DNA from: Bacteroides sp.
Lineage (GTDB): Bacteria > Bacteroidota > Bacteroidia > Bacteroidales > Muribaculaceae
Length of the DNA stretch: 64,000 nt
Direction of reading: 5' to 3'
Assembly: GCA_014801865.1 (NCBI GenBank)
Contig: JAAVDH010000044.1
Span: 1-64,000 of the forward strand
The position numbers and the translations under genes are program-made. The first letter of the stretch is position 1, and each line of letters opens with the position of its first letter. Shown piece by piece: positions 33,266 through 41,633 of this stretch. Below the pieces are notes generated by a model, which was not told where the DNA came from, ran no database searches, and saw nothing but the letters and a program-made list of their open reading frames with translations.

Positions 33266-33273
33266 CAAAGTTA
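33266..33273 (-). promoter_or_regulatory. -7 element of the lgt-bioD run
   Basis: CAAAGTTA on the plus strand reads TAACTTTG on the minus strand, an exact -7 consensus. The -33 region (33293-33296, TATG) is only a partial match. The leader to the lgt ATG would be about 30 nt. Confidence 0.6.
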
Positions 33274-33301
33274 CTAACTTTTTTCATTAGGGCATAAGAA
33301 A

Positions 33302-33333
33302 AAGGCCGCGTGTCATCAACGACACACGACCTT
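33302..33333 (-). terminator. Terminator of the GEVED-protein gene
   Basis: On the minus strand AAGGTCGTGTGTC pairs with GACACGCGGCCTT (two G-U pairs) around a 6-nt loop, followed by TTTTCTTATG. It lies 74 bases after the stop at 33408 and just upstream of the lgt promoter. The pairing is better on the minus strand, which sets the direction. Confidence 0.7.
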
Positions 33334-33407
33334 CAGTGGATGATTTATGAATAGTTACACTATTAGTGCAATATTTATTACGAGTATTTATTACGTCGGG
33401 GATGATA

Positions 33408-36161
33408 TTACTTCATGATGCCGGCCTTGATAGTCTCAGTGGCACCGTCAGCATAGATGATGTTGACAACATATACGCCTGAGGTGAGGTTGCCGAGGCT
33501 TACTACAGAGCAGTATTCGTTGACAGCCTTGCGGTCTACGAGGGCACCTGTAAGGTCATATACATTGACGGCTTCGATGAGAGCTGCGCTCTCGAGTACC
33601 AGGTCGTTGCCTACCATCTTGACGTTTACACGGGTAGCGTCAATGGTGTTGATGGCATTGAGGATACCGTTGGTCATGTATACAGGGATGGTATATTCGG
33701 GGCTGAGGAGGTCGTTGGACGAAAGCACGATAGCAGCTTCGTAGAAGGCGGTCTCGAGCTTAGAGGCATCAAGAGTAGCCTTGACGTCAACGAATCCACC
33801 GGGTTCTACGGTGAAGTCCTTCTTGTCGAGGTTGATCCATGAAATTTCGGGGGTTCTCTCACCGGTGAGGTTGATACGCACGCAGAGGTTGTGCTTCTGA
33901 CCGAGGTCGGTGAGTGACCACCATCCGTTGCCGCCTACGTTGATCATGTCGCCGTAGCCCTGAACGGCTGTCGAACCGTCGATACCGATGTAGTATTTGC
34001 CAGACTCCATGCCGTTGATACGAACACCGAACCACATGTCATCACCTGTGATTTCGAGGGTCTTGTCAAGAACGATGTGGTTCATGCTATCAGCCTTGGG
34101 GGTGAATGACTGCTGATAGAGCAGTGCGCCTGAAGCATCCTGGCTATAGGGGCCGTAGATTTCGATAGCTGCACTTTCGGGGGCTTCAGCGATGAATACA
34201 TCAATGCTGGCTACCTTCATACCCTTAACACTGCGAAGCACATCGGCGGGATAGTAGTGACCGAATACGGCAGATGAGTAGTTGCCTACGCTAATAGCGC
34301 TCTCAAAGCCGGTGTCCATACGGAGGGTGTATTCCCCGTCATCTTCCTTCTTGGCAGAGGGAGCCTTGAACATTACATTGTCATTGTTGACATCCGCTAC
34401 GGGAGCTGCCTGAATCTGAATGTCGGGCATGTCGGCTCTCTTGACATTTGTAGCTTTCTTAAGGGGAAGCATGGGGAGAGAGTAGTCTACTCGGGCGGTT
34501 ACGTTGAGGTCATCGCCACCATCGTTACCTACAGAAATAAGGAAGTCCTTAATGGGATCTTCTCCGTTGGTGTGGTGGTCGATTTCAGCGAGCTCGGGCT
34601 TGATGATAGGATCGTCGTCATGGAGCACTACATTGAGGGTATAGTCCTCTGTCTCACCGGCCTGATAGGTACCGCAGGCACCGAATTTGGTGGTGTATGA
34701 CATCACGATACGCATAACGTGGGGACCGGCCTTAAGACCTGACACGGCGGGGATAGAGATATTGAACTTACCGAGAGCGTTAAGACCGTAAGACTCACCT
34801 GCATCATCAAATACACCATTGTCGTTCCAGTCAACCCATACGGCGATATTGTATTCGTCGCCGGGCTCTACGGTCAGGGGCAGAGTCTCGCCGGGAGCGA
34901 TATCGGTAGAGATATGGGTATAGTCGGTGTAACCTGACTGGCTGGCTCCGGAGATGTTGTTAATGTCACCGATGCGCACACGCTTGATAGCGCAGTAGTC
35001 AAGGTAAATCTGAGACTTTGAGTCGCAGATCATACCGTTCTGGGGGTGCATAAGGGTGGTGGTGATTGTATTGGTGCTGATTCCGGCATCACCGGGGGTC
35101 ATGTTCTTCACCATGATCTCATGATAACCGGGAGTTGAGAGGTCGGCACGGGCACGGAAGGTATAGTGACGTATCTCACCTGCGGGAATGCTGATGGGGA
35201 GTGTTTCAAAACCCATGGGGATGCCATCGACATAGAGACCGAGCTGTGCGTCGTTGATGGTCTTGCCGCCTACGTTTTCGATCTCTACCTGTACTTTCTC
35301 GTACTTGTTGGTTGAGGTCTGGCTATCGTTGATGCTCAGGAAGCGGCGGAGCTTAAGAGCCTTACCATCCACGATGAGTTCACCGCTGCCGTGGAAGCAG
35401 TATACCAGGGGGCTACTAACGTTCATCCATCCATAAGACGATGTTTCGGCAATGGCTCTTCCGTCTTCGTCGTCATAGTCGTTGGTTGATGCGTGGGCAC
35501 CTACCAGACCGAACCAGAATTCTTCGTTGTTGTCCATATCAACGGCAGTAATGGAGAACCAACCGTTGTAGAGAGCTACCTCTTCACCGAGGTCGGCATG
35601 GAAGCGGTAGAAGCATGAGAAGGGCTCAAGGTCAAGACGCTCGTATCCCACGGGGAGACGTTCGCCCATGACTTCGACTTCCTTCCAGTATACCTCATCA
35701 CCGGGGAAGCCGTTATTGTCGGTGTAGAATGCGATTTCGACGGTGAGGGGTGCGATGAAGTCGCCCTTTGCATCTACGCAGCTGCTACGCTGACCGTAGT
35801 ATGTGGGGTCGGGGTATCCGTAGTGGGAGAAGTTGCCGTAGAATGTAATACCGTCAACCGTGTACTTACAGTCTTTGAATGACTGGTAGACACGGGTGGT
35901 CATATTGGTACGTGCCTGGTCAGAGCTGCTCACACCGGTGTATGTATCGTGGAGATCGTAGGCACGGTTATGAACTATTCGGTCGGGAGTACATGCCATT
36001 ACGTCAACTACGTCCTGGCTGGCACGCAGAGGTGAGTTTACAGCCTCGACAGTAATTTCTTTCGTAGGCTTTGAGACTGAGACCTCATTACTTGTTGACT
36101 GGCCCCACATGTTGCCGCCCAGGAAGCAACTGATGGCTAAAGTCAAGAGAACTTTTTTCAT
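33408..36161 (-). CDS. Large secreted GEVED-domain protein, type IX secretion cargo
   Basis: This 917-aa protein has a signal peptide (MKKVLLTLAISCFLGGNMWG). Residues ~85-265 form a beta-sandwich anchor-type domain. A CARDB-like domain follows (~270-370), then a GEVED domain (~385-510) with AVWVDWNDNGVFDDAGE (probable calcium loop) and the name motif GETEDYTLNV. After more beta modules, the last ~75 residues (VNVYDLTGALVDRKA ... GVYVVNIIYADG) form a classic type A sorting domain ending in K. It is expected at the cell surface, with adhesin or accessory hydrolase partner as possible roles; no catalytic motif is visible. It has its own promoter and terminator. Confidence 0.85.
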   Translation of the reverse strand: MKKVLLTLAISCFLGGNMWGQSTSNEVSVSKPTKEITVEAVNSPLRASQDVVDVMACTPDRIVHNRAYDLHDTYTGVSSSDQARTNMTTRVYQSFKDCKYTVDGITFYGNFSHYGYPDPTYYGQRSSCVDAKGDFIAPLTVEIAFYTDNNGFPGDEVYWKEVEVMGERLPVGYERLDLEPFSCFYRFHADLGEEVALYNGWFSITAVDMDNNEEFWFGLVGAHASTNDYDDEDGRAIAETSSYGWMNVSSPLVYCFHGSGELIVDGKALKLRRFLSINDSQTSTNKYEKVQVEIENVGGKTINDAQLGLYVDGIPMGFETLPISIPAGEIRHYTFRARADLSTPGYHEIMVKNMTPGDAGISTNTITTTLMHPQNGMICDSKSQIYLDYCAIKRVRIGDINNISGASQSGYTDYTHISTDIAPGETLPLTVEPGDEYNIAVWVDWNDNGVFDDAGESYGLNALGKFNISIPAVSGLKAGPHVMRIVMSYTTKFGACGTYQAGETEDYTLNVVLHDDDPIIKPELAEIDHHTNGEDPIKDFLISVGNDGGDDLNVTARVDYSLPMLPLKKATNVKRADMPDIQIQAAPVADVNNDNVMFKAPSAKKEDDGEYTLRMDTGFESAISVGNYSSAVFGHYYPADVLRSVKGMKVASIDVFIAEAPESAAIEIYGPYSQDASGALLYQQSFTPKADSMNHIVLDKTLEITGDDMWFGVRINGMESGKYYIGIDGSTAVQGYGDMINVGGNGWWSLTDLGQKHNLCVRINLTGERTPEISWINLDKKDFTVEPGGFVDVKATLDASKLETAFYEAAIVLSSNDLLSPEYTIPVYMTNGILNAINTIDATRVNVKMVGNDLVLESAALIEAVNVYDLTGALVDRKAVNEYCSVVSLGNLTSGVYVVNIIYADGATETIKAGIMK

Positions 36162-36257
36162 TGCAAATAATGATCAATATTGATTTAGTAAAGAAATAAA
36201 TTTAGTTGTGTATAGTGATGAGCGGGGAAAGTATCTTTGCCCCCTATATAATGGTCA

Positions 36258-36288
36258 CAAAAATACATCAAATACCACATAGAGCAAT
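36258..36288 (-). promoter_or_regulatory. Promoter candidate for the GEVED gene
   Basis: On the minus strand ATTG (36285-36288), a 19-nt spacer and TATTTTTG (36258-36265) match the local promoter pattern. The predicted leader to the ATG at 36161 is about 90 nt. Confidence 0.5.
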
Positions 36289-36462
36289 ACTTATGTATAT
36301 AATTATAGAATAGTGTTAACATTATTTAACCACGTGCTTTCGGATTTGAATATCAAGTAGCATACGGCGTCGCCAGGAGGGATTGGAGTGTATCAAAATG
36401 ACAGTGATATCCAGAGCGGGAGAATGGCAGTGACAGGTTTTGAGGCATAACGTAAGCATGGT

Positions 36463-36487
36463 GATATGATATGACATGATATGACAC
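36463..36487. repeat. 10-nt direct repeat GATATGACA(T/C)
   Basis: GATAT is followed by GATATGACAT (36468-36477) and GATATGACAC (36478-36487), directly beside the prs terminator. It is a second case of a 10-nt period in an intergenic region. Confidence 0.6.
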
Positions 36488-36491
36488 AAGA

Positions 36492-36524
36492 ACGGCCGTG
36501 AGTCAATGTATGACACACGGCCGT
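36492..36524 (-). terminator. Terminator of prs
   Basis: ACGGCCGTG pairs with CACGGCCGT, and the stem is extended by an inner GTCA/TGAC pair after one mismatch, leaving a 5-nt loop. It lies 40 bases after the prs stop. The T-run beyond it is weak. Confidence 0.65.
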
Positions 36525-36563
36525 AGAGTATGTGTTACGGATCGCGCTCCGGAGTGCTTTTTT

Positions 36564-37508
36564 TTATTTAAAGATGTAGTTGGTGGAGATGGAGCGGTTG
36601 TTGTGAACGCGTGAGATGGTGTCGGCAATGAGTGAAGCTACGCTGAGCACGGTGGCTTTCTTGCAATCCTTCTTGAAAGGGATTGAGTCGGTGAAAATCA
36701 TCTCGGTGAGAGCGCTGTCATCAACGCGCTGTGAGGCGGGGTCGCTCATGATGGCGTGTGAGGCGAGTGCGCGTACGCTCTTGGCGCCTTTTTCCTTCAT
36801 GAGGTTTGCGGCCTTTGCGATGGTGCCGGCGGTGTCGACCATGTCGTCGATGAGGATTACGTTTTTGCCTTCGACTTCGCCGATTACAGTCATGTTTTCA
36901 ACCACATTGGCTTTGGCGCGCTGTTTGTGGCAGAGTACCAGGGGCACATCAAGGTATTTGGCGTAGGAGTTGGCTCGCTTGGCACCACCTACGTCGGGGG
37001 TTGCGATTACGAGGTCTTCGAGGTTAAGCGACTTGATGTAGGGGATAAACACGGACGATGCGTAGAGATGGTCAACGGGCACATTGAAGAAGCCCTGAAT
37101 CTGGTCGGCATGGAGGTCCATGGTGATGATGCGGTTGACACCGGCAGCGCTGAGGAGGTCGGCCACGAGCTTTGCGGCGATGCTTACGCGGGGCTTGTCC
37201 TTGCGGTCCTGACGTGCCCATCCGAAGTAGGGCATCACGGCTATGATAGAGTGGGCCGAAGCACGCTTGGCGGCGTCTATCATAAGGAGCAGCTCCATAA
37301 GATTGTCGCTGTTGGGGAATGTTGACTGTACGAGATAGACCTCGCAGCCGCGGATGGGTTCCTCAAATGACACTTCAAATTCTCCGTCGGCGAAGTGCTG
37401 GATGTTCATTTTGCCCAGCTCCATGCCGAGATCGCGGCATATAGCCTCGCCCATATAGCGGGAATTGGTGCCTGCGAAAATCTTGATGGGGTGAATTATT
37501 GATTCCAT
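36564..37508 (-). CDS. prs: Ribose-phosphate pyrophosphokinase (PRPP synthetase)
   Basis: This 314-aa class I enzyme makes PRPP from ribose 5-phosphate and ATP for nucleotide, His and Trp synthesis. Motifs seen are FADGEFEVSFEE and VYLVQSTFPNSDNLMELLL, the flexible/ATP segment YFGWARQDRKDKPR, DLHADQIQGFFNVPVDHLYAS, the ribose-5-phosphate loop VILIDDMVDTAGTI and the C-terminal SVASLIADTI. The start ATG at 37508 gives the normal family N-terminus. It has its own promoter ~70 bp upstream that overlaps the end of the GH13 gene. Confidence 0.96.
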   Translation of the reverse strand: MESIIHPIKIFAGTNSRYMGEAICRDLGMELGKMNIQHFADGEFEVSFEEPIRGCEVYLVQSTFPNSDNLMELLLMIDAAKRASAHSIIAVMPYFGWARQDRKDKPRVSIAAKLVADLLSAAGVNRIITMDLHADQIQGFFNVPVDHLYASSVFIPYIKSLNLEDLVIATPDVGGAKRANSYAKYLDVPLVLCHKQRAKANVVENMTVIGEVEGKNVILIDDMVDTAGTIAKAANLMKEKGAKSVRALASHAIMSDPASQRVDDSALTEMIFTDSIPFKKDCKKATVLSVASLIADTISRVHNNRSISTNYIFK

Positions 37509-37578
37509 GACAGGGTATAGTGATAGGATTGTATGATCAGAGATTCACACTGCGGTAGAAGCCGCGTTTATACGGCTG

Positions 37579-37610
37579 CAAAATTAGTGCTTTTATCGGA
37601 GTGGCACAAT
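37579..37610 (-). promoter_or_regulatory. Promoter of prs
   Basis: On the minus strand ATTG (37607-37610), a 20-nt spacer and TAATTTTG (37579-37586) match the local consensus. The -33 box lies inside the 3' end of the GH13 gene. The leader would be ~65 nt and contains a small GCCG/CGGC hairpin. Confidence 0.65.
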
Positions 37611-39299
37611 TTTTTTGTGGCGTATCTTCCAGACGACGGCATCGTAGGGGGCAACAAGGGTGTCAAAGGTACGCTCGGGGGTGAAGTCCTTGCACATGGT
37701 ATCGCCGGTGAGAAGCTCCGTGGCCTTGACTTCACCTTCGGGAATGGCGAGGGTGTCGAAGGCATGACGGGGAATACGTATGCGTAGGTCTGCGGTGGTG
37801 TCAGCGAAGTTGACCGCTATCAGGAGGGTTTCGTCGGGGGTGGAGCGCAGGAATACGTACTGACGATGGGGGTTGAGAGCAGGGTTGTCGTAGTTGACGT
37901 ACATGAGGTCAAAGAAGCGTCCGCTATTGATGGCCGGCTCGGTATTGCAGAGGTTGAGTATGGTGGCGTAACGGCTGCGCAGGTGGCGTTGGGAGTCGGT
38001 AAGGGCCGCTTCGGAGGGGGTGCCACGGTTGAGCCAGCGGCGTACGCTCTCTAAGCTCCAGTAGTCGAAGATGGTGGTGCGTCCGTCGCGTCCGCTGAAT
38101 CCTTCCTGATCCATGCCGGGCTCGCCAAGTTCCTGGCCGAAGTATATCATCATGGGGCCGGTGGACATCATGCTGCTGACGACGAGCGAGGGGATGGCTT
38201 TGGCTGGGTCGCCGGCGTAGAACTGAGAGGCGAAGCGCTGTTCGTCGTGGTTCTCAAGAAAGTTGAGCATTTGGGGCTGTATGCCTTCGACGGTCTGCCA
38301 GCAGTTTGTGAGCTGTGCAGCAGACCAGTTGTCGCACTGTATGCCGCGGAGGGTATCGTAGAGGTTGACTTTGTCGTAGAGATAGTCAAAGCCTGCGTCA
38401 TAGATGTAGGGGCGGTAGAGGCCTATGTCGTAGATTTCGGCTATGAATATGACGTCGGGGTATTGGGATTTGACATTGCCGATGGCCCAGTGCCAGAATT
38501 CGATGGGTACCATGTGGGCCATGTCGCAACGAAATCCGTCTACTCCCCTGGAGGCCCAGTAGAGTAGGATGTGGAGCATCTTGAACCATGTGTCGGGGAT
38601 GGGATGGAAGTGGCGATGGCCACCGCCGCAATAGTCGATGCCGTAGTTGAGCTTCACGGTTTCGTACCAGTCGTTGCGTCCGGGGAAGGCGTGGAAGCAG
38701 TCGTTGCCGGATGCTTTGGCGGGGAATTCGACGTAGGCATCGTCGCCCGAGCCGAGGTCAATGGAGGGGGAGAATTGCTGGCGGGTGATGTAGTAGAAAT
38801 TGTTGGAGGGAGAGAAGCCCATTTCGGGGTTGTCGTCGCTGCCGAGGTCGCGGACGCCTTCGGGTTTGGCATCGGAGGAGTACTGACGCGCCACGTGGTT
38901 GGGTACGAAGTCGATTATAACTTTCATGCCGGCATCGTGGGTGCGGCGAACCAAGGCGTCAAACTCTTCCAGACGACGGTCTACGTCTACCGCTATGTCG
39001 GGATCTATGTCGTAGTAGTCGGTGATGGCGTAGGGTGATCCGGCCTGACCCTTGACTATATGGGGATTCTGGCGGGCGATGCCGTAGGAGGTGTAGTCGG
39101 GGCAATGGGCGTGTTCAATTACTCCGGTGTACCAGACATGGGTGGCGCCAAGTGATTTGATGGAATCGAGTATGGCGGCATTAATGTCGTTGAGCTTGCC
39201 GGAGCCGTTTTGCTCAATGGTACCCGAGGGTACGCATGAGTCATTATAGTTGGTAAACAGGCGCGGGATAAGCTGATAGATGATTGGTTTGACAAGCAT
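37593..39299 (-). CDS. Glycoside hydrolase family 13 (alpha-amylase family) enzyme, cytosolic
   Basis: This 568-aa protein has no signal peptide. The (beta/alpha)8 barrel shows the four GH13 regions: DFVPNHV (~130-136), GVDGFRCDMAH with nucleophile Asp259, IFIAEIY with acid/base Glu288, and NFLENHDEQR with Asp352. An all-beta C-terminal domain follows (FLRSTPDETLLIAVNF). The family acts on alpha-glucans by hydrolysis or transglycosylation. The cytosolic location suggests use of glycogen or imported maltodextrins rather than first-step starch attack. It lies 12 bp downstream of the patatin gene and is cotranscribed with it. Confidence 0.9.
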   Translation of the reverse strand: MLVKPIIYQLIPRLFTNYNDSCVPSGTIEQNGSGKLNDINAAILDSIKSLGATHVWYTGVIEHAHCPDYTSYGIARQNPHIVKGQAGSPYAITDYYDIDPDIAVDVDRRLEEFDALVRRTHDAGMKVIIDFVPNHVARQYSSDAKPEGVRDLGSDDNPEMGFSPSNNFYYITRQQFSPSIDLGSGDDAYVEFPAKASGNDCFHAFPGRNDWYETVKLNYGIDYCGGGHRHFHPIPDTWFKMLHILLYWASRGVDGFRCDMAHMVPIEFWHWAIGNVKSQYPDVIFIAEIYDIGLYRPYIYDAGFDYLYDKVNLYDTLRGIQCDNWSAAQLTNCWQTVEGIQPQMLNFLENHDEQRFASQFYAGDPAKAIPSLVVSSMMSTGPMMIYFGQELGEPGMDQEGFSGRDGRTTIFDYWSLESVRRWLNRGTPSEAALTDSQRHLRSRYATILNLCNTEPAINSGRFFDLMYVNYDNPALNPHRQYVFLRSTPDETLLIAVNFADTTADLRIRIPRHAFDTLAIPEGEVKATELLTGDTMCKDFTPERTFDTLVAPYDAVVWKIRHKKIVPLR

Positions 39300-39311
39300 A
39301 AGTCTTCAGAA

Positions 39312-40121
39312 TTATAGTACCATCATCGACACACGCGAGGGCTTGCGGAATCCGGCCTCAAGGAGGGTGTGGACGGTTTCGGAGTATCCGGCACGGTACA
39401 CACGCTCAATGTCGCTGAGACTGAATACATTGTGGTCGCCGATAGAGTCGGTGGACACCACCATGTCGCAAATACGTAGATCCTCTTCGATATTGCTGCG
39501 CAGCATCATATGATAGGAGCGCATGGCAATATCCACTATAGAATTGGATACCAACCCACCGGGCATAGGTGAGCAATTGACTCCTATGAGGTACTTGCAC
39601 TTGTCCCTGATGGTCCATGCCGGAAGATTGTGAAGCACTCCCCCGTCGACATAGCGAACACCGTCGATAACCACGGGGCGAAACACTATGGGTATGGAGC
39701 ACGAAGCCACCACACGCTCTACCAGCGGTCCGGATTCAAAACATGCCTTGACACAATTGTCAAAGTCAGTGACTCCGACGGCTACCGGCAGCGGCAAGTC
39801 CTCAAGATTCTCATATGGCACATGGTCGCTGAGAAACTTTCTGAACCGCTCCAGAGAGAAGAATCCCTGTCGCGGCACACCGATTTCGGCGAAGTCAGAG
39901 AAGCGGGCCTCCTTGAAAGCCTCTACGATCTCCTCGGGACGCATGCCACCGGCATACATCACCGCAGCTACCGATCCGGCGCTGACTCCGGCCAGGATAT
40001 CGGGGCGAATACCCATATCTTCCATTGCCTTGAGTGCTCCGGCATGAGCGAATCCACGGGCACCACCCCCGCTGAGGGCCACACCGATTCTATAAGGTGT
40101 CTTAGATAGAAATTTAAACAT
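39312..40121 (-). CDS. Patatin-like phospholipase
   Basis: This 269-aa protein has the patatin fold with a Ser-Asp dyad: the oxyanion loop GGGARGFAHAG (18-28), nucleophile Ser47 in GVSAGS and Asp159 in VDGGVLHNLP. The DG(A/G) motif is intact, so it should be an active lipid acyl hydrolase. There is no signal peptide and no C-terminal beta-barrel as in larger PlpD-type proteins, so it is probably cytosolic or peripheral at the inner membrane. It is first in a two-gene unit with the GH13 enzyme. The functional link between the two is not obvious. Confidence 0.9.
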   Translation of the reverse strand: MFKFLSKTPYRIGVALSGGGARGFAHAGALKAMEDMGIRPDILAGVSAGSVAAVMYAGGMRPEEIVEAFKEARFSDFAEIGVPRQGFFSLERFRKFLSDHVPYENLEDLPLPVAVGVTDFDNCVKACFESGPLVERVVASCSIPIVFRPVVIDGVRYVDGGVLHNLPAWTIRDKCKYLIGVNCSPMPGGLVSNSIVDIAMRSYHMMLRSNIEEDLRICDMVVSTDSIGDHNVFSLSDIERVYRAGYSETVHTLLEAGFRKPSRVSMMVL

Positions 40122-40241
40122 AAGCTAATAAACGGAATAGTGAAACAGTGAACAACAGAGGCTCAGACTCTTCTACAGACCATCTGTTATCGCTTCAGGA
40201 CCCATACAAGAGAGTATCGAGATCTTTCCGCTTAAGCCTCA

Positions 40242-40249
40242 CAAAATTA
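40242..40249 (-). promoter_or_regulatory. -7 candidate for the patatin-GH13 unit
   Basis: CAAAATTA on the plus strand reads TAATTTTG on the minus strand, 120 bases upstream of the patatin ATG. No clear -33 box sits at the usual distance. Confidence 0.35.
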
Positions 40250-40335
40250 ACAAAAAAAATGCCTTTTTGGGTCACTCGTCCGCCAAATTTCCATCATTCC
40301 TTCCTTGTGAGCGCCCAAAACACGTCAGGATTTCG

Positions 40336-40343
40336 TACTTTTG
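40336..40343 (+). promoter_or_regulatory. -7 element of the GT2 gene
   Basis: TACTTTTG matches TAnnTTTG and is followed by GCA, as at other starts here. The -33 region is poor. The leader to the ATG at 40420 would be about 70 nt, and the divergent patatin promoter lies ~90 bp away. Confidence 0.5.
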
Positions 40344-40419
40344 CAGCAAGTAAGTCGCAACGATTGTTTAATCCTCTCGCCCTCCTATGGCTGTTGAAGA
40401 CTGACTTGTAAGACTGACA

Positions 40420-41439
40420 ATGACGATATCCACTGATAATATGATGGTGAGCGTGATAATGATCACGTATAATCAGGAGAAATTCATCGAAAAGGCTGTG
40501 CGAAGCGTGATGGCTCAGCGCACTGACTTTGCTTTTGAGCTTGTCATAGCCGATGATGCATCAAAAGATTCGACGCCGGCGATATGTCGAAGACTCTCAG
40601 CGGAATTTCCCGACAAGATAAAGCTGATAACCCGAAGTAATAACCTCGGGGCGTCAGGCAACTATCTTGATGCCTGGAGTCGATGTTCGGGTAAATACGT
40701 GGCTATCTGTGAAGGAGATGACTGGTGGATAACCACAGATAAACTTGCAAGACAGGTGGAATACATGGAGGAGCATCCCGAATGTACGGTATGTTTCCAC
40801 AGGGTTGCCAACTATTACCCCGCCAAACACAATTGGTCGCTCTGCGGCAAGCCGGCGAGCTATGATTTCGGACTTACAGAGCTTGCCAAGGGCAACATTA
40901 TCACCAATCTCTCAGTGATGTACCGCGCTATTAGACGAGAAGATATACCCGAATGGGTCAATGAGACCCCTCTCTTTGACTATGCCATGCACTCACTGCA
41001 TGCAGCGCGTGGCCGTGTGCATTTCATGCCTGCGGTGATGGCGGCGTATCGCAAACACAGCTACGGGATATGGAGCGGCGACGCACTGAGAGCGCGCCGA
41101 CTTGCGACCCAGATTCGCAGACTGCTGATCGGCCATTTTCATGAATCGCATCCCGAAGCGACAGCCGTATGGCTCGGTAAGTATTACGAAAACGCCATAG
41201 CTCTCTGCGCCGCGCTGCTCCGACAGAATAACGCCAATGATAATAAGGAGTATGACAAGGTGATTGAAGAGATAAAAGAGACTACCGCGAAGTATGGGCG
41301 ACCTGTCGGCGAGGATGAGATACACAGAGCGATAGAGAGCTACTCACCGCCCAAAGAGACCGCCGGTCAGCGCACCAAACGCTACATAGCCCGCAGCATC
41401 ACTAAACTTCTACCCATATCTCTCGCCGCCAAACTATAA
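40420..41439 (+). CDS. Glycosyltransferase family 2
   Basis: This 339-aa protein has an N-terminal GT-A domain: VSVIMITYNQEKFIEKAVRSV, the donor-binding ELVIADDASKDSTPAI, ICEGDDWWITTDKL with the acidic DDW motif and a downstream DYAMHS segment. The C-terminal part is helical and basic (RTKRYIARSITKL), consistent with peripheral membrane attachment. It probably adds a sugar to a surface polysaccharide or lipid-linked glycan; donor and acceptor are unknown. It is a single-gene unit away from the main polysaccharide cluster at 14299-21295. Confidence 0.9.
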   Translation: MTISTDNMMVSVIMITYNQEKFIEKAVRSVMAQRTDFAFELVIADDASKDSTPAICRRLSAEFPDKIKLITRSNNLGASGNYLDAWSRCSGKYVAICEGDDWWITTDKLARQVEYMEEHPECTVCFHRVANYYPAKHNWSLCGKPASYDFGLTELAKGNIITNLSVMYRAIRREDIPEWVNETPLFDYAMHSLHAARGRVHFMPAVMAAYRKHSYGIWSGDALRARRLATQIRRLLIGHFHESHPEATAVWLGKYYENAIALCAALLRQNNANDNKEYDKVIEEIKETTAKYGRPVGEDEIHRAIESYSPPKETAGQRTKRYIARSITKLLPISLAAKL

Positions 41440-41514
41440 GTAAGTCTGCCGGAGCACTCCATAAAAGAAGTGTTTAAATCACATATTTTAAATCAATTGT
41501 GAGCGCGGGAAATA

Positions 41515-41545
41515 GTTGTGGATTAGAAAAATATCACTACCTTTG
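41515..41545 (+). promoter_or_regulatory. Promoter of rpsA
   Basis: GTTG (41515-41518), a 19-nt spacer and TACCTTTG (41538-41545), followed by GCAGG. The ~80-nt leader ends in an AT-rich stretch with the near-repeat TAACTTATTTTACTAACTTATTTAA directly before the ATG, a likely S1 or ribosome-contact region in a genome without Shine-Dalgarno sites. Confidence 0.7.
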
Positions 41546-41633
41546 CAGGCGAATTGGCGATGTCCGCCCCGCAGTGGGTCATAGTGTCATCGTCCCTTCA
41601 CTCTAAATTAACTTATTTTACTAACTTATTTAA

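Larger units (their letters stand above)
36162..36563. other. Intergenic region upstream of the GEVED gene and downstream of prs
   Basis: This 402-bp region holds the promoter candidate for the GEVED gene (36258-36288), a GATAT-rich direct repeat (36463-36487) and the prs terminator (36492-36524). The small ORF 36322-36516 has low-complexity Cys/His content and no support. Confidence 0.6.

Noticed and set aside
36322-36516. 64-aa minus-strand ORF upstream of the GEVED gene
   Set aside because: Covers the GATAT repeat and starts next to the prs terminator; Cys/His-rich random-looking sequence.
40148-40411. 87-aa plus-strand ORF between patatin and GT2 genes
   Set aside because: Runs across both divergent promoter elements and has no conserved feature.
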